Of a stretch of DNA of 40,894 bases, positions 33,060 through 40,894 are shown piece by piece. Under the pieces are notes generated by a model. That model saw only the letters and a program-made list of their open reading frames with translations, did not search any database and had not been told where the DNA came from. This stretch comes from CAYUWG01 sp964448285 (GTDB lineage Bacteria; Bacteroidota; Ignavibacteria; SZUA-365), in the NCBI GenBank assembly GCA_964448285.1, contig CAYUWG010000030.1, forward strand, positions 1-40,894, in the 5' to 3' direction. The first letter of the stretch is position 1. The number at the start of each line of letters is the position of its first letter. Made by a program: the position numbers and the translations under genes.

Positions 33060-34205
33060 ATGACTCGGACGAACATCTTCGGAAAAACACTGGACGAACT
33101 CCGCGAGGAATTCCGTTCCATCGGCCTTGAGCGTTTCCGTGCCGTACAGGTGTTTTACTGGCTCTACAACCGCGGCGCCGAATCATTCGACGAGATGACG
33201 AATCTTCCGAAGACGCTGCGAAAAGAGTTGGCGTCTCATTTCGACGTCGCACATCCGCAGATGGAAATCGAACAGGAGAGCGAAGACGGGACGCGGAAGT
33301 TCCTCTTCGCGCTGAACGACGAAAGGAAGATCGAATCCGTTCTCATTCCCTCGGAGAGTGCTGATGACGCCGCGCCGAAACGCCTGACGCTCTGCATTTC
33401 CACGCAAGTCGGATGCCCGCTGAACTGCGCGTTTTGTGCCACGGCATCGATGAAGCTCAAGCGCAATCTCACGGTCGGCGAAATCCTCGGCCAGTACATT
33501 GCCGTTCGGAAGCGTTCGCCGAAACGCATCACCAATCTCGTGTACATGGGGATGGGTGAACCGATGCTCAACTACGATGCGACGATGGATTCTATCGACC
33601 TCATAACGCACGAAACTACGTGCGGCGTCGGAGCGCAGCATATCACCGTTTCGACGGCGGGCGTGGTCGATGGGATCAGGCGGATGGCTGATGAGGGACG
33701 AAAGGGAAAGCTGGCAATCTCCCTTCACGCAACGACGGATGAATTTCGCAACAAGCTCATGCCGATCAACAGAAAGCATCCGTTGCAGGAGCTTGTCGGT
33801 GCGGCTGAGTACTACTATCGGAAAACGAGACGGCGCGTCACCTACGAGTACATCCTGTTCGACGGCCTGAACGATACGCTTGAAGACGCACGACGACTTG
33901 CGAAGCTCTGCAAAAGAGTCCCGAGCAAAGTGAACATCATCCCCTTTCACTCCATCGCATCTGCGTTTCCGGAAGGCTTGCCGATGGACCTGCGACCTTC
34001 GCCCGCCGATCGCATCGAGCGATTCGCAAAACATCTGCGAGAGCAAAACATCACTGTCATGCTCCGCAGCAGTTCCGGTCAGGATATCGACGCGGCATGT
34101 GGACAGCTTGCGGTAAAGCAGGGTCATTCCCGACATTTTTCTCCCAAAAAACGCATAGAGACATCCGGCGCTCTTGTGGACGTGGAATCAAAATCCTTAC
34201 CTTAG
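33060..34205 (+). CDS. rlmN: dual-specificity RNA methyltransferase RlmN
   Basis: A 381-residue radical SAM enzyme methylating C2 of A2503 in 23S rRNA and A37 in some tRNAs. The cluster-binding motif is C119-P-L-N-C123-A-F-C126, preceded by C112 at the position of the essential upstream Cys. Y-M-G-M-G-E-P-M-L-N-Y, S-T-A-G, S-L-H-A-T and N-I-I-P-F-H are the further family motifs, and C347 (D-I-D-A-A-C-G-Q-L) is the methyl-carrying cysteine. No Shine-Dalgarno site is evident. It lies 53 bases before adk. Confidence 0.96.
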   Translation: MTRTNIFGKTLDELREEFRSIGLERFRAVQVFYWLYNRGAESFDEMTNLPKTLRKELASHFDVAHPQMEIEQESEDGTRKFLFALNDERKIESVLIPSESADDAAPKRLTLCISTQVGCPLNCAFCATASMKLKRNLTVGEILGQYIAVRKRSPKRITNLVYMGMGEPMLNYDATMDSIDLITHETTCGVGAQHITVSTAGVVDGIRRMADEGRKGKLAISLHATTDEFRNKLMPINRKHPLQELVGAAEYYYRKTRRRVTYEYILFDGLNDTLEDARRLAKLCKRVPSKVNIIPFHSIASAFPEGLPMDLRPSPADRIERFAKHLREQNITVMLRSSSGQDIDAACGQLAVKQGHSRHFSPKKRIETSGALVDVESKSLP

Positions 34206-34258
34206 CCGACGGCATTCGGACAACGCCGCTAATCAACACCATTCAAGCTCAAGTCATT

Positions 34259-34816
34259 ATGCGTCTCATCATTTTCGGCCCTCCTGGAGCCGGGAAAGGA
34301 ACCCAGGCATTATTCATCGCGCAGCACTTCGATATTCCCCACATATCGACGGGTAACATCTTTCGTGAGAATATCACGCTCGGTACGCCGCTCGGCCTGA
34401 AAGCGCGCGAATATCTCGATGCAGGCAACCTCGTCCCGGATGATCTGACGAACGAACTCGTCGCGGACTATCTCCGGCGACCGGAGAATCTCAATGGCTT
34501 CCTGCTTGACGGATACCCGCGAACGACTTCGCAGGTCGCCTTTCTCGACGAAACACTCGAGGCGCACTCAACCACGCTCGATGGCGTCATCACGCTCATC
34601 GTTCCGGATGATGAGATCATCGAGCGGCTTCTGAAGCGCGGCCGTTCGGACGATGCCATCGATACGATTCGCCATCGTCTCGTGATTTACCACGAAACCA
34701 CGCAGCCCTTGCTCGAAGAGTATCGAAGGAGAAGGAAATTGTATCAGGTGAACGGCGTCGGGCCGATCGATGAAATCACATCGCGCATCCTCGAACAAAT
34801 CAACCACAGGGCATGA
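34259..34816 (+). CDS. adk: adenylate kinase
   Basis: A 185-residue adenylate kinase interconverting ATP plus AMP with 2 ADP. P-loop GPPGAGKGT is at residues 7-15. The AMP-binding segments S-T-G-N-I-F-R and D-G-Y-P-R-T are present, and the lid is the short form (R-L-L-K-R-G-R-S-D-D), without a zinc or cysteine lid. Length is normal for short-lid enzymes. The ATG at 34259 begins directly at the MRLIIFGPPG start; longer frames run into rlmN. The next gene overlaps the stop by 4 bases (ATGA). Confidence 0.95.
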   Translation: MRLIIFGPPGAGKGTQALFIAQHFDIPHISTGNIFRENITLGTPLGLKAREYLDAGNLVPDDLTNELVADYLRRPENLNGFLLDGYPRTTSQVAFLDETLEAHSTTLDGVITLIVPDDEIIERLLKRGRSDDAIDTIRHRLVIYHETTQPLLEEYRRRRKLYQVNGVGPIDEITSRILEQINHRA

Positions 34817-35760
34817 GTGCGAGAATGCGACGCCTGCGCTCAGTCCATGCCATCGTGTTGATCGGAGTGATGCATTGCGTAGCGCCCGCCCAGTCGCTGA
34901 ATGACCGCGCGCGCGAACTCGGAGTCGAAACTCTCGTGCGCGATTTCATGCGCCCCGCCGCCGATGCGATCGGCAACGGATTGAACAGCGGCCTCTATCA
35001 CACCGCGCGCGTAAGACAAGGTTTTCATTTCTGGCTCGGTCTCCAAGGAATTTGGTCCATCGTCCCGGAAAAGGATTTGCAGTTCGTCGCAAAGCTTCCG
35101 GAAAGCATGACCGCCCTCGGTTATCCGGCCACGGTCGCGACCGCAACGATATTCGGTGACAAGGGAGCAGTTCTGAGATCATCACAACTCGACCCGTCAG
35201 GCAAGCCGTACCCGGACGTTCCCCTTCCCGATGGAACGAATGTGAGAGCAACGTTCCTCGTCGTTCCCCAGCTCAATGTCGGGACGTTCTTTTCCAGCGA
35301 ACTGATGATTCGCGCAATCCCTTCGGTCACGTACGACTCGGAGATCGGCAAAGTCCGATTTCTCGGATTCGGCTTGAAGCACAGCATCTCACAAACGCTG
35401 AACCTCCCTTTGGATATCGCCGCGATGGTCGCATATCAGGATGTTCGCATCGGTGAGATCCTGCACGTGCGCGGATGGTCCGGCAACGTTCACGTGAGCG
35501 CACCGTTCCTCATCTTCACTGTCCTTGCGGGCATCGGCTACGACAGCTACAACGTCAAGGCTTCGTATTACTACACGCCGCCCGTAAGCGATTTACCCGG
35601 CGAGTTGAACGAGGCGCAGCAGCTTTCCCTCGAGTTCGAGCGACCGAACATCCGCATGACGGCTGGGCTGACGTTGACGATAGCAGTCGTGGACGTTACC
35701 GCTTCTTACAGTATCGGATATCAGCATCACATCACCTTTGGAGCAGGAATAACTTTTTAG
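34813..35760 (+). CDS. exported DUF6588-like protein, copy 1
   Basis: A 315-residue protein with a signal peptide ending APAQ. It has amphipathic strands with G-F-x-F-W-L-G-L-Q-G-I-W-S, a V-P-Q-L-N-V-G-T-F-F-S-S-E segment, L-G-F-G-L-K-H-S-I-S-Q, and a C-terminal Gly-rich strand ending in Phe. This resembles the DUF6588 group of Bacteroidota and a likely outer-membrane barrel; the family name is from memory. It overlaps adk by 4 bases, so it is co-expressed with adk, and a paralogue starts 7 bases after it. Confidence 0.8.
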   Translation: MSARMRRLRSVHAIVLIGVMHCVAPAQSLNDRARELGVETLVRDFMRPAADAIGNGLNSGLYHTARVRQGFHFWLGLQGIWSIVPEKDLQFVAKLPESMTALGYPATVATATIFGDKGAVLRSSQLDPSGKPYPDVPLPDGTNVRATFLVVPQLNVGTFFSSELMIRAIPSVTYDSEIGKVRFLGFGLKHSISQTLNLPLDIAAMVAYQDVRIGEILHVRGWSGNVHVSAPFLIFTVLAGIGYDSYNVKASYYYTPPVSDLPGELNEAQQLSLEFERPNIRMTAGLTLTIAVVDVTASYSIGYQHHITFGAGITF

Positions 35761-35767
35761 GTCTTGT

Positions 35768-36865
35768 ATGAGAGTAACACGTTCCATCCTTCTTGCATCA
35801 GCGTTCCTGTCCGTCGCAACCGCGACTTACGGCCAGCAGATAAACACAAAAAAATTGCTTGAAGACTACTCGCTGCAGCTCTTCCAGGAGAATGCGACCG
35901 GATACATGGGACCGCTCGTGATCGTCTCCAACGTCGGCGCGAACCACGGTTTCTTCAATTCCGCAACCATCTCGAAGCGCGACGAGTGGACGTTCCGGTT
36001 CTCCCTGCAAACGATGATGGCATGGGTGCGGGACGACCAGCGCTCCTACACTGCGTACCTTCCGCTCGATGACCGCAAATCGGACGGAGCCGAAGTTGCC
36101 GTCTTCAAACAGATCATGCGAGGAGCGGTTGCCACCGGCGAACTGAAGCAGACCGTACGTTCGTCAACGGTGTTCGGTAGCGAGGGGGAAAACTTTCCGA
36201 TTCCGAAGGATTATATCCGGCGAAACTTCCCATGGATCGACAGCGCCACGCTCGCAACTCTTCCGGATGAATTCACGCTCACAGCCGGGACGAACAAGGA
36301 TTTCGTCTTTGCAGGCGTGCCGCAGTTTGAAATCGGAACGTGGAAGAACACCGAGGGACTGATCCGCTACATCCCGCCGATCGAATACGATACCACCATC
36401 GGGAAATTCTCCTTCTTCGGAATCGCGCTCCGTCACAGCATCTCGAACTGGCTCGAGGATCCTCCCGTCGAGCTTGCCGCACAGTTCGGATATCAGTATT
36501 CGACGCTCGATAACTTCGTCGGAGCTACACAAGCCCGCCTGCGCGCGTGGACGAACATGCTCACGTTCAACATCCATGCAAGCCGGCGATTCGGTTGGAT
36601 CGAACCGTACCTCGGTCTCTCCATCGAGCACCTGACTTCGAAAGGCTCCTATCGCTTCACTCTCCCGAAAAGCATGGTCGATCAAATCGGATACGACATA
36701 GACCCGCAGACGGCGCACATCTCTCTTGACGACACGGCATTTAAAGCGACCGTCGGCGCGCTGATGAGTTACGGGAAGTTCGAAGGCTATATCAGCGCAG
36801 GAATCAGCAAGCACTTCATACTTGGCATCGGCTTAGGATACAAAGTCATTTCTGGCTCTGAATAA
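35768..36865 (+). CDS. exported DUF6588-like protein, copy 2
   Basis: A 365-residue paralogue of the preceding gene with a signal peptide ending TYGQ. Shared landmarks in the same order include V-P-Q-F-E-I-G-T-x-x, Y-D-(S/T)-x-I-G-K-x-x-F-(L/F)-G-(F/I)-(G/A)-L-(K/R)-H-S-I-S, and a P-Y-L-G-L-S-I-E strand region. It looks like an outer-membrane barrel and its function is unknown. The pair is a tandem duplication downstream of adk. Confidence 0.82.
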   Translation: MRVTRSILLASAFLSVATATYGQQINTKKLLEDYSLQLFQENATGYMGPLVIVSNVGANHGFFNSATISKRDEWTFRFSLQTMMAWVRDDQRSYTAYLPLDDRKSDGAEVAVFKQIMRGAVATGELKQTVRSSTVFGSEGENFPIPKDYIRRNFPWIDSATLATLPDEFTLTAGTNKDFVFAGVPQFEIGTWKNTEGLIRYIPPIEYDTTIGKFSFFGIALRHSISNWLEDPPVELAAQFGYQYSTLDNFVGATQARLRAWTNMLTFNIHASRRFGWIEPYLGLSIEHLTSKGSYRFTLPKSMVDQIGYDIDPQTAHISLDDTAFKATVGALMSYGKFEGYISAGISKHFILGIGLGYKVISGSE

Positions 36866-37255
36866 GGGCGTCGTCCCTTCGAGCGTTTGCATTGTCGATT
36901 GGATTGAACGAAGACACCGTCAACCCAATGTTTCGACAAAAATGCTTGACTTTGTCCTCTCGATGTTCTCTGTTTCACACAGAACGTAGCACCAACACCC
37001 TCACGTGCGAAGGCAAATGATTGAAAAAACATAATCAGAAGCATTTACTACCACAATATTGCTCAATGCTACGCAGTTCACACTTTGCACGGAGATTCTT
37101 CTCCAGATCATTTCGCAGAGTTTTCCTTTCGTTGCTTCGGAGAACAACAAAAACAGACAACCGAAACAAAATCTCATCACACGATTTCGAGGCGTAATGA
37201 AAAATCACGACTCAGGAAAGACATGAGATTAAAACCAACACTAATGGAGGTACTT
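36866..37255. other. 390-base stretch without a gene
   Basis: No coding region is convincing here. The short open frames on both strands lack ribosome-binding sites and family resemblance. A weak GGG/CCC hairpin follows the DUF6588 copy 2 stop without a T run, and a TTGACT hexamer lies near 36954 with no clear -10 element. A good GGAGG site at the right end belongs to the broken gene that follows. Codon-like regularity is absent, in contrast to the dense coding on both sides. Confidence 0.6.
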
Positions 37256-37676
37256 ATGTCAAACCTAAAGCACATCGCTCAGGGGATACTTCCCTCATTC
37301 CTCTTAGCCGGATCTTGTTTTGCACACCGACGACCTTTGGATTACGCATCCCTTGTAAATAATTCGAAGCGTAAATCAAAAGACTTTTTGTTTCGGGACG
37401 GGTTGCCCATGTAATGCCGTGACAGTTACCATTTCTGAGGTAGCCCAATGCGATTGCGGTGGGAGCGGTAGCGGAGGTTGTCAAGTACTATCGTTGATGA
37501 CCAGAACCACACAGTCTTTTTCTCAATCATTCGACTGTGAGGATGAGACTCAAAGTATTTGAGGTGTTTGCCTCGATGCTACTAAAACCTACACCGCAAC
37601 AGTCACATGGCGTACATCACAGCCAGAATCAGGAGGGCAAATAAACATCGATCGCACAGTTTGCTGTAAACCGTGA
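37256..37676 (+). pseudogene. broken gene for a Cys-rich secreted protein (frameshift plus in-frame stop)
   Basis: GGAGG precedes an ATG at 37256 that opens a signal-peptide-like N-terminus (I-L-P-S-F-L-L-A-G-S-C-F-A). This frame stops at 37412. A second frame, offset by one base, reads through from about 37359 to 37560 as a Cys-rich sequence (F-G-T-G-C-P-C-N, then Q-C-D-C-G-G-S-G-S-G-G-C, then S-F-D-C-E-D), stops at TGA 37560, and continues in the same frame with V-C-L-D-A-T-K-T-Y-T-A-T-V-T-W to a TGA at 37674. Removing one T from the run at 37385-37389 joins the two frames. The whole would be ~138 residues. It looks like an inactivated gene, although a sequencing error could explain the frameshift alone but not the internal stop. 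The family is unknown. Confidence 0.7.
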
Positions 37677-37771
37677 TACAGTGAACCAATGCTAGAGAAA
37701 ATGATCATTTAGCTTTTCGAGGTAGAGTAAGCCGTATTGACTATCATCGTAACGTCGATAACATAAATACC

Positions 37772-38101
37772 ATGATAAATATGAAACGGAGGCAACTCAC
37801 AACAAATATCTGTATCGCTCATCTTGCATCAACCTTGATAATTCTTATTGGCTGTTCATCGAGAACTTCCATGAGTGAAATCCTTGAAGCACCCATCGGC
37901 GTTATCTCGACGTCGTGGGGCGGCGCTTCTTATCACGGGACGGGTTTCTTCATTTCGCTTTCGGACAGGGATTCCATCGTCTATTTCGTTACGGCGAAGC
38001 ATTCCTTTATCAACCTTTCCTTCAATTGCTGTAAGAAGGTCATTCTTCTTTTAGCTCCTGAACCGACCTCCGATCTCCGACCTCTGATTTCCGACCTCTG
38101 A
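37772..38101 (+). pseudogene. truncated trypsin-like protease lipoprotein ending in a repeat
   Basis: The 109-residue frame starts with a lipoprotein signal (L-I-I-L-I-G-C, lipobox Cys about residue 28). It continues with the first strands of a trypsin-like serine protease domain, W-G-G-A-S-Y-H-G-T-G-F-F-I and Y-F-V-T-A-K-H, where the last His fits the catalytic triad His. After about 15 more residues the homology-like pattern ends and the frame runs into the 14-nt repeat at 38061, which encodes the tail T-S-D-L-R-P-L-I-S-D-L. The Asp and Ser of the triad are missing, so it cannot be an active protease. The start at 37772 lacks a ribosome-binding site. Confidence 0.6.
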
Positions 38102-38112
38102 CTTCCGACTTC
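38061..38112. repeat. 14-nt tandem repeat (TCCGACCTCTGA type)
   Basis: Three and a partial unit of 14 bases: 38061-38074, 38075-38088, 38089-38102 and 38103-38112, with the consensus C/TTCCGACCTCTGAT/C. Similar TCCGA/CTCTGA repeats occur dispersed in many bacterial genomes, from memory. Here the repeat closes the truncated protease gene. Confidence 0.75.
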
Positions 38113-38204
38113 ACGTTCCTTTGCGTAACTTCTGGTGCGATGAAGATGTCATTTCCTCGCGACTATGCGTCGTACAGCTTTTAATAACCACATAAGGAGA
38201 TTGT

Positions 38205-38669
38205 ATGAAGAAAATCATCACAGGAATTCTGCTTGCACCGGCCTTGATTATCGGGGCTTGTGATTCGCAAGGAACGGTGGAGCCGGCTTCCGACACGCAG
38301 ACCGTCGCGCTGCTGAAAGCGGACGACGCCTCTGTCCAGGATGGCCGGTTGGATGCGCGAGACCGTTACGGACTCGATCTTGAAGCATTCCAATATTACC
38401 GCCTGATCCTTGCCGCCAATCCGGATTTATCCGAGCGCGTGAAAGCTGCTCTGCTCAAGCTGATTCGTGAGTCCCAGCAGAAGCGCCAGCGCGTGTTGAC
38501 CGCATCGCTCTTCGACAGCCGGGAGCGATTGGCGAAATGGCTGCAAGCCGAGCATGAAGCTTTGATTGCCGCCATGAACGCGCTCCTGACGCGCGAGCAA
38601 ATCGCAAAGACGCTACTCCTGAAGCAACGTCTCGACCGACGCCGCGACATCAGGACCGACCGGGGATAA
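38205..38669 (+). CDS. Spy/CpxP-like (LTxxQ) periplasmic lipoprotein
   Basis: A 154-residue lipoprotein: signal with lipobox I-I-G-A-C19. The mature part is mostly helical and charged and carries L-T-R-E-Q-I-A-K near residue 130, the LTxxQ motif of the Spy/CpxP/zinc-resistance-associated family, which are periplasmic stress chaperones or metal sensors. Only one LTxxQ copy is visible, so the family assignment is probable rather than certain. AAGGAGA before the ATG is an excellent ribosome-binding site, and a strong terminator follows. Confidence 0.82.
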   Translation: MKKIITGILLAPALIIGACDSQGTVEPASDTQTVALLKADDASVQDGRLDARDRYGLDLEAFQYYRLILAANPDLSERVKAALLKLIRESQQKRQRVLTASLFDSRERLAKWLQAEHEALIAAMNALLTREQIAKTLLLKQRLDRRRDIRTDRG

Positions 38670-38691
38670 TTCAACCGGATACCCGAACACC

Positions 38692-38730
38692 AACGTCCCT
38701 TCGATACTCATTGAAGGGACGTTTTTTATT
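38692..38730 (+). terminator. intrinsic terminator of the LTxxQ lipoprotein gene
   Basis: AACGTCCCTTC and GAAGGGACGTT form an 11-bp stem around a ~10-base loop, followed by TTTTATT. It lies 22 bases after the stop at 38669. Confidence 0.9.
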
Positions 38731-38901
38731 GAACCGAAACACCGTTAGGAACAAAGGAAAAGCTTACATGAAATTCATGAAGAATTTTTTTCAACGTGTT
38801 TGACCAAAGTCATTGTCGACATTTCCACGCTTTGCTAACATGCAGCGACTATTCAGAGGGACTCACCATCACCACCATCACTTACCGCCTATAGTCAAAT
38901 A
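38731..38901 (+). promoter_or_regulatory. upstream region of the histidine kinase
   Basis: 171 bases without a confident gene. They should hold the kinase promoter. A TTGACC hexamer at 38800-38805 is a candidate -35, but I found no matching -10 at normal spacing. A possible 11-codon leader frame (38768-38803) follows an AAAGGA site; nothing else supports it. An ACCATC-type short repeat (38865-38880) precedes the start. Confidence 0.3.
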
Positions 38902-40894
38902 GTGTCCGATTTCTTTTCCCAAATCAGAACGTCAACGATAGCAGTTGGCCGAAGAAAAATTTCGTTGCGATTTCTCTTGCTCCACGCACTCTGGGTCGCA
39001 ATCACGCTGACCGTGCTTCACTTATGGGGGCGTGAAACGGAAGTACTGTTGGACTTCGCCGCCAGTCTGAGCGTTATCGTCATGGCATCCGTGCTTGTCT
39101 TTCTCTTTGTTCGAAGAGGAGTCTCCATACGTGATAACTCCGTCAATATCTACCAGCAGATGATCGAGTCGATGGGGATGGGAATTCTCCAGGTGGATAC
39201 GGATGAGCGCGTCGTCTATGCCAACCCCGTGTTTTGCGCCATGACGGGATATATGCTTCACGAACTACGCGGACAAGTCGCATCGTCCATCCTGCTCGAT
39301 ACTCATGAGCAACCGGTCATGCAGAAGCGTGGAAAAGAGCGGGCACGGGGAAGAAGCGAATCCTACGAACTGCCGGTTCGCACGAAGGAAGGCCTGCTGA
39401 AATACTTCCGCGTCTATGGAACACCCCTCTACAACGCTTCAGGGAAATTTATCGGTTCGCTTGGTGTACACTATGACATCACGGATAAGAAGGAAGCTCT
39501 GGCTTCTTTGATGCAATCCGAGCTGAGGTACAGGAACTTAGCCGAAAGCACGAAGGCACTGTTCTTCAACTCCGACCTCCGGGGGCTTTTCACGTTCGTC
39601 AACGAGGCAGGTGCGCGCACGTTGGGATATCGCGTCGATGAGTTGTTGGGGAGATTCTATTTGCAGTTCGTCTATCCTGAAGACCGTGAACGTGTGCATC
39701 GCATTTTTTGGGATCAGCTTCGTTCTGCAAAACACAACGTCACGGTGGACGTGCGTTTCTTAGGCAAGAAGGACGGATGGGTGCGATTGATCGTCAATCC
39801 GATCATCGAGGATGGAGTAATGACAGGCCTGGCAGGTATCGGCATTGATATCACCGAGCAGAAGCGCGTCGAACAGCAGCGGGAAGACGCGATCAATCAA
39901 CTGACGACTCTGTATAGCAATCTCCCTGTCGCGGTATTCGCTCTCGACATGGTGAGAAACAGAATGCTCGTCGCTTCACCGGCACACTTGGACGTCTTTG
40001 GATATCCGCCGGAGGCATTCTTTGAGAATCCGAATCTCTGGTATCAACTCGCTCTTCCGGAAGATCGACCGAGGATCGATGCCGGGTATCCGATTCTCAA
40101 CGCAGGTCAAAAACTCCTCGGCCAATTCAGGATCAACCATCCCTCCGGCGAGGTCCGATGGATCGAAGCCCGGATACAGCCCACCATGGATTCACAAGGC
40201 AGGCTCGTGCGCTTAGACGGTATTGCAAGCGACATCACCGCGGTAAAACGGGCACAAGAACAACTTCAGAAGGCGAAGGAAGCCGCCGAGGCCTCGAGCA
40301 AACTCAAGGATAGCTTCATCGCGATGATCTCCCATGAAATCCGCACGCCGCTCAACGTCATCTTCGGCTTTCTCGAATTATTAAGCCCCGAATACTCCAC
40401 AACCTTATCGGACGAGGAATGGAGCGAATACTATTCGAACATCAAGGAGAACGGCACGCGACTCATGCGCACGATCGATGAGATTCTCAATCTCTCGACG
40501 CTTCGAGCCGGGACCTACGCGCCGATGCATACGACCTTCGACCTCTATGATGAAGTCCGGCAGTTGGTAAAATCCTTCGAGTGCAAAGCTGCCGAGAAGC
40601 AAATCGCATTGCAGCTTTTAGACGAACCGCGACTAATCCCCGTGCATCTCGATAAATACTCCGTAGGCCAGGCCATCTCCAACCTGTTGGATAACGCGTT
40701 GAAGTACACGCTTGAAGGCAGCGTTACCGTTCGCTTCATCGCTGACGCCGATGCGCAGTACGTCGAAATACGCGACACGGGCATCGGGATCGCACCGGAG
40801 TTTCTCCCCTTTCTCTTCGATGAATTCACACAGGAAGGAGCCGGTTACTCAAGGCCGTATGACGGCGTTGGATTGGGTTTGTCCTTGGTGAAAA
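38902..40894 (+). CDS. PAS-domain sensor histidine kinase (C-terminus outside window)
   Basis: An open frame from GTG 38902 to the window edge, ~664 residues visible. Two membrane helices (about 22-42 and 49-70) separated by only a few residues imply no large periplasmic sensor. Three PAS/PAC units follow (about 85-195, 205-328 and 335-455, each closing with a D-I-T stretch). The HisKA domain has M-I-S-H478-E-I-R-T-P with H478 as phosphorylation site. The HATPase has an N-box N-L-L-D-N-A-L-K-Y-T, G1 D-T-G-I-G-I-A, an F-box L-F-D-E-F-T-Q-E and G2 G-V-G-L-G-L-S. The frame starts either here or at TTG 38965; no Shine-Dalgarno site decides it. It likely phosphorylates a response regulator beyond the window, or carries a receiver domain in the missing C-terminus. 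Confidence 0.92.
   Translation, partial: MSDFFSQIRTSTIAVGRRKISLRFLLLHALWVAITLTVLHLWGRETEVLLDFAASLSVIVMASVLVFLFVRRGVSIRDNSVNIYQQMIESMGMGILQVDTDERVVYANPVFCAMTGYMLHELRGQVASSILLDTHEQPVMQKRGKERARGRSESYELPVRTKEGLLKYFRVYGTPLYNASGKFIGSLGVHYDITDKKEALASLMQSELRYRNLAESTKALFFNSDLRGLFTFVNEAGARTLGYRVDELLGRFYLQFVYPEDRERVHRIFWDQLRSAKHNVTVDVRFLGKKDGWVRLIVNPIIEDGVMTGLAGIGIDITEQKRVEQQREDAINQLTTLYSNLPVAVFALDMVRNRMLVASPAHLDVFGYPPEAFFENPNLWYQLALPEDRPRIDAGYPILNAGQKLLGQFRINHPSGEVRWIEARIQPTMDSQGRLVRLDGIASDITAVKRAQEQLQKAKEAAEASSKLKDSFIAMISHEIRTPLNVIFGFLELLSPEYSTTLSDEEWSEYYSNIKENGTRLMRTIDEILNLSTLRAGTYAPMHTTFDLYDEVRQLVKSFECKAAEKQIALQLLDEPRLIPVHLDKYSVGQAISNLLDNALKYTLEGSVTVRFIADADAQYVEIRDTGIGIAPEFLPFLFDEFTQEGAGYSRPYDGVGLGLSLVK

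Noticed and set aside
33183..34136. 317-codon minus-strand open frame opposite rlmN
   Set aside because: Antisense to the conserved rlmN with R/H-rich nonsense composition; no ribosome-binding site.
36866..36885. Short AAGGG/CCCTT hairpin after DUF6588 copy 2 as a terminator
   Set aside because: The stem is 5 bp and no T run follows.
37085..37255. Upstream in-frame extension of the Cys-rich gene
   Set aside because: The GGAGG site lies directly before the ATG at 37256 and the signal peptide starts there; the extension has no protein-like character.
37560..37574. In-frame TGA with a small GAGG/CCTC hairpin considered as a selenocysteine site
   Set aside because: The stem is only 4 bp and begins at the TGA itself, unlike a bacterial SECIS, and the gene also carries a frameshift; pseudogene decay explains it better.

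Overview
The window reads as chromosome of a Bacteroidota/Chlorobi-group bacterium (FCB superphylum), most like a Kapabacteria- or Ignavibacteria-type organism. The evidence is a type IX secretion (T9SS) C-terminal sorting domain, a GWxTD-family protein, DUF2279-, DUF3108- and DUF6588-type envelope proteins, and a short-lid adenylate kinase. It has one strong minus-strand replication/repair operon, several envelope operons and one decaying, repeat-rich accessory stretch. I see no tRNA, rRNA, CRISPR array, transposase or prophage gene.

Layout. 2-2740 (+): two tandem paralogous secreted proteins (the first cut by the window edge) and a BamA/Omp85-like outer-membrane barrel, closed by a bidirectional terminator. 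2838-3092 (-): a small orphan gene. 3272-7991 (-): a four-gene surface cassette of ECF sigma factor, membrane anti-sigma-like protein with a C-terminal barrel-like domain, lipoprotein and large T9SS-exported protein. 8166-18862 (-): a tightly packed run in transcription order dnaN, recF, DUF721/dciA-like, mnmE, gyrB, GWxTD protein, pdxA, ftsE-like and a DEDDh-exonuclease/UvrC-N fusion. Junctions are overlaps or short gaps, so one long operon is likely. 19084-20646: RNase G. 20721-22858: a TlpA-like thioredoxin coupled to an outer-membrane barrel. 22912-24645: a HAD phosphatase, divergent EVE-domain protein and a HEAT-like secreted protein. 24674-29202 (-): CTP-type protease, DUF3108 protein, gamma-carbonic-anhydrase-like protein, nadC and a CoA-type Nudix hydrolase. 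29339-31978 (-): two DUF2279 paralogues and a glycosyltransferase. 32044-32873: a ~112-bp tandem repeat array fused to a GxxExxY nuclease-like gene. 33060-36865 (+): rlmN, adk and two DUF6588-like paralogues. 36866-38204: a degraded region with a broken Cys-rich secreted gene and a truncated trypsin-like gene. 38205-40894 (+): a Spy/CpxP-like lipoprotein and a PAS histidine kinase running off the window.

The best candidates for new biology are the sigma/anti-sigma-barrel cassette (3272-7991), in which one polypeptide may link cytoplasm and outer membrane, and the repeat/GxxExxY unit (32044-32873), in which the repeat supplies the gene's last 14 codons and stop and a diverged copy sits just before its start. 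All family assignments come from reading motifs. No database search was run, and start codons without a Shine-Dalgarno site are provisional, which is common in this phylum.
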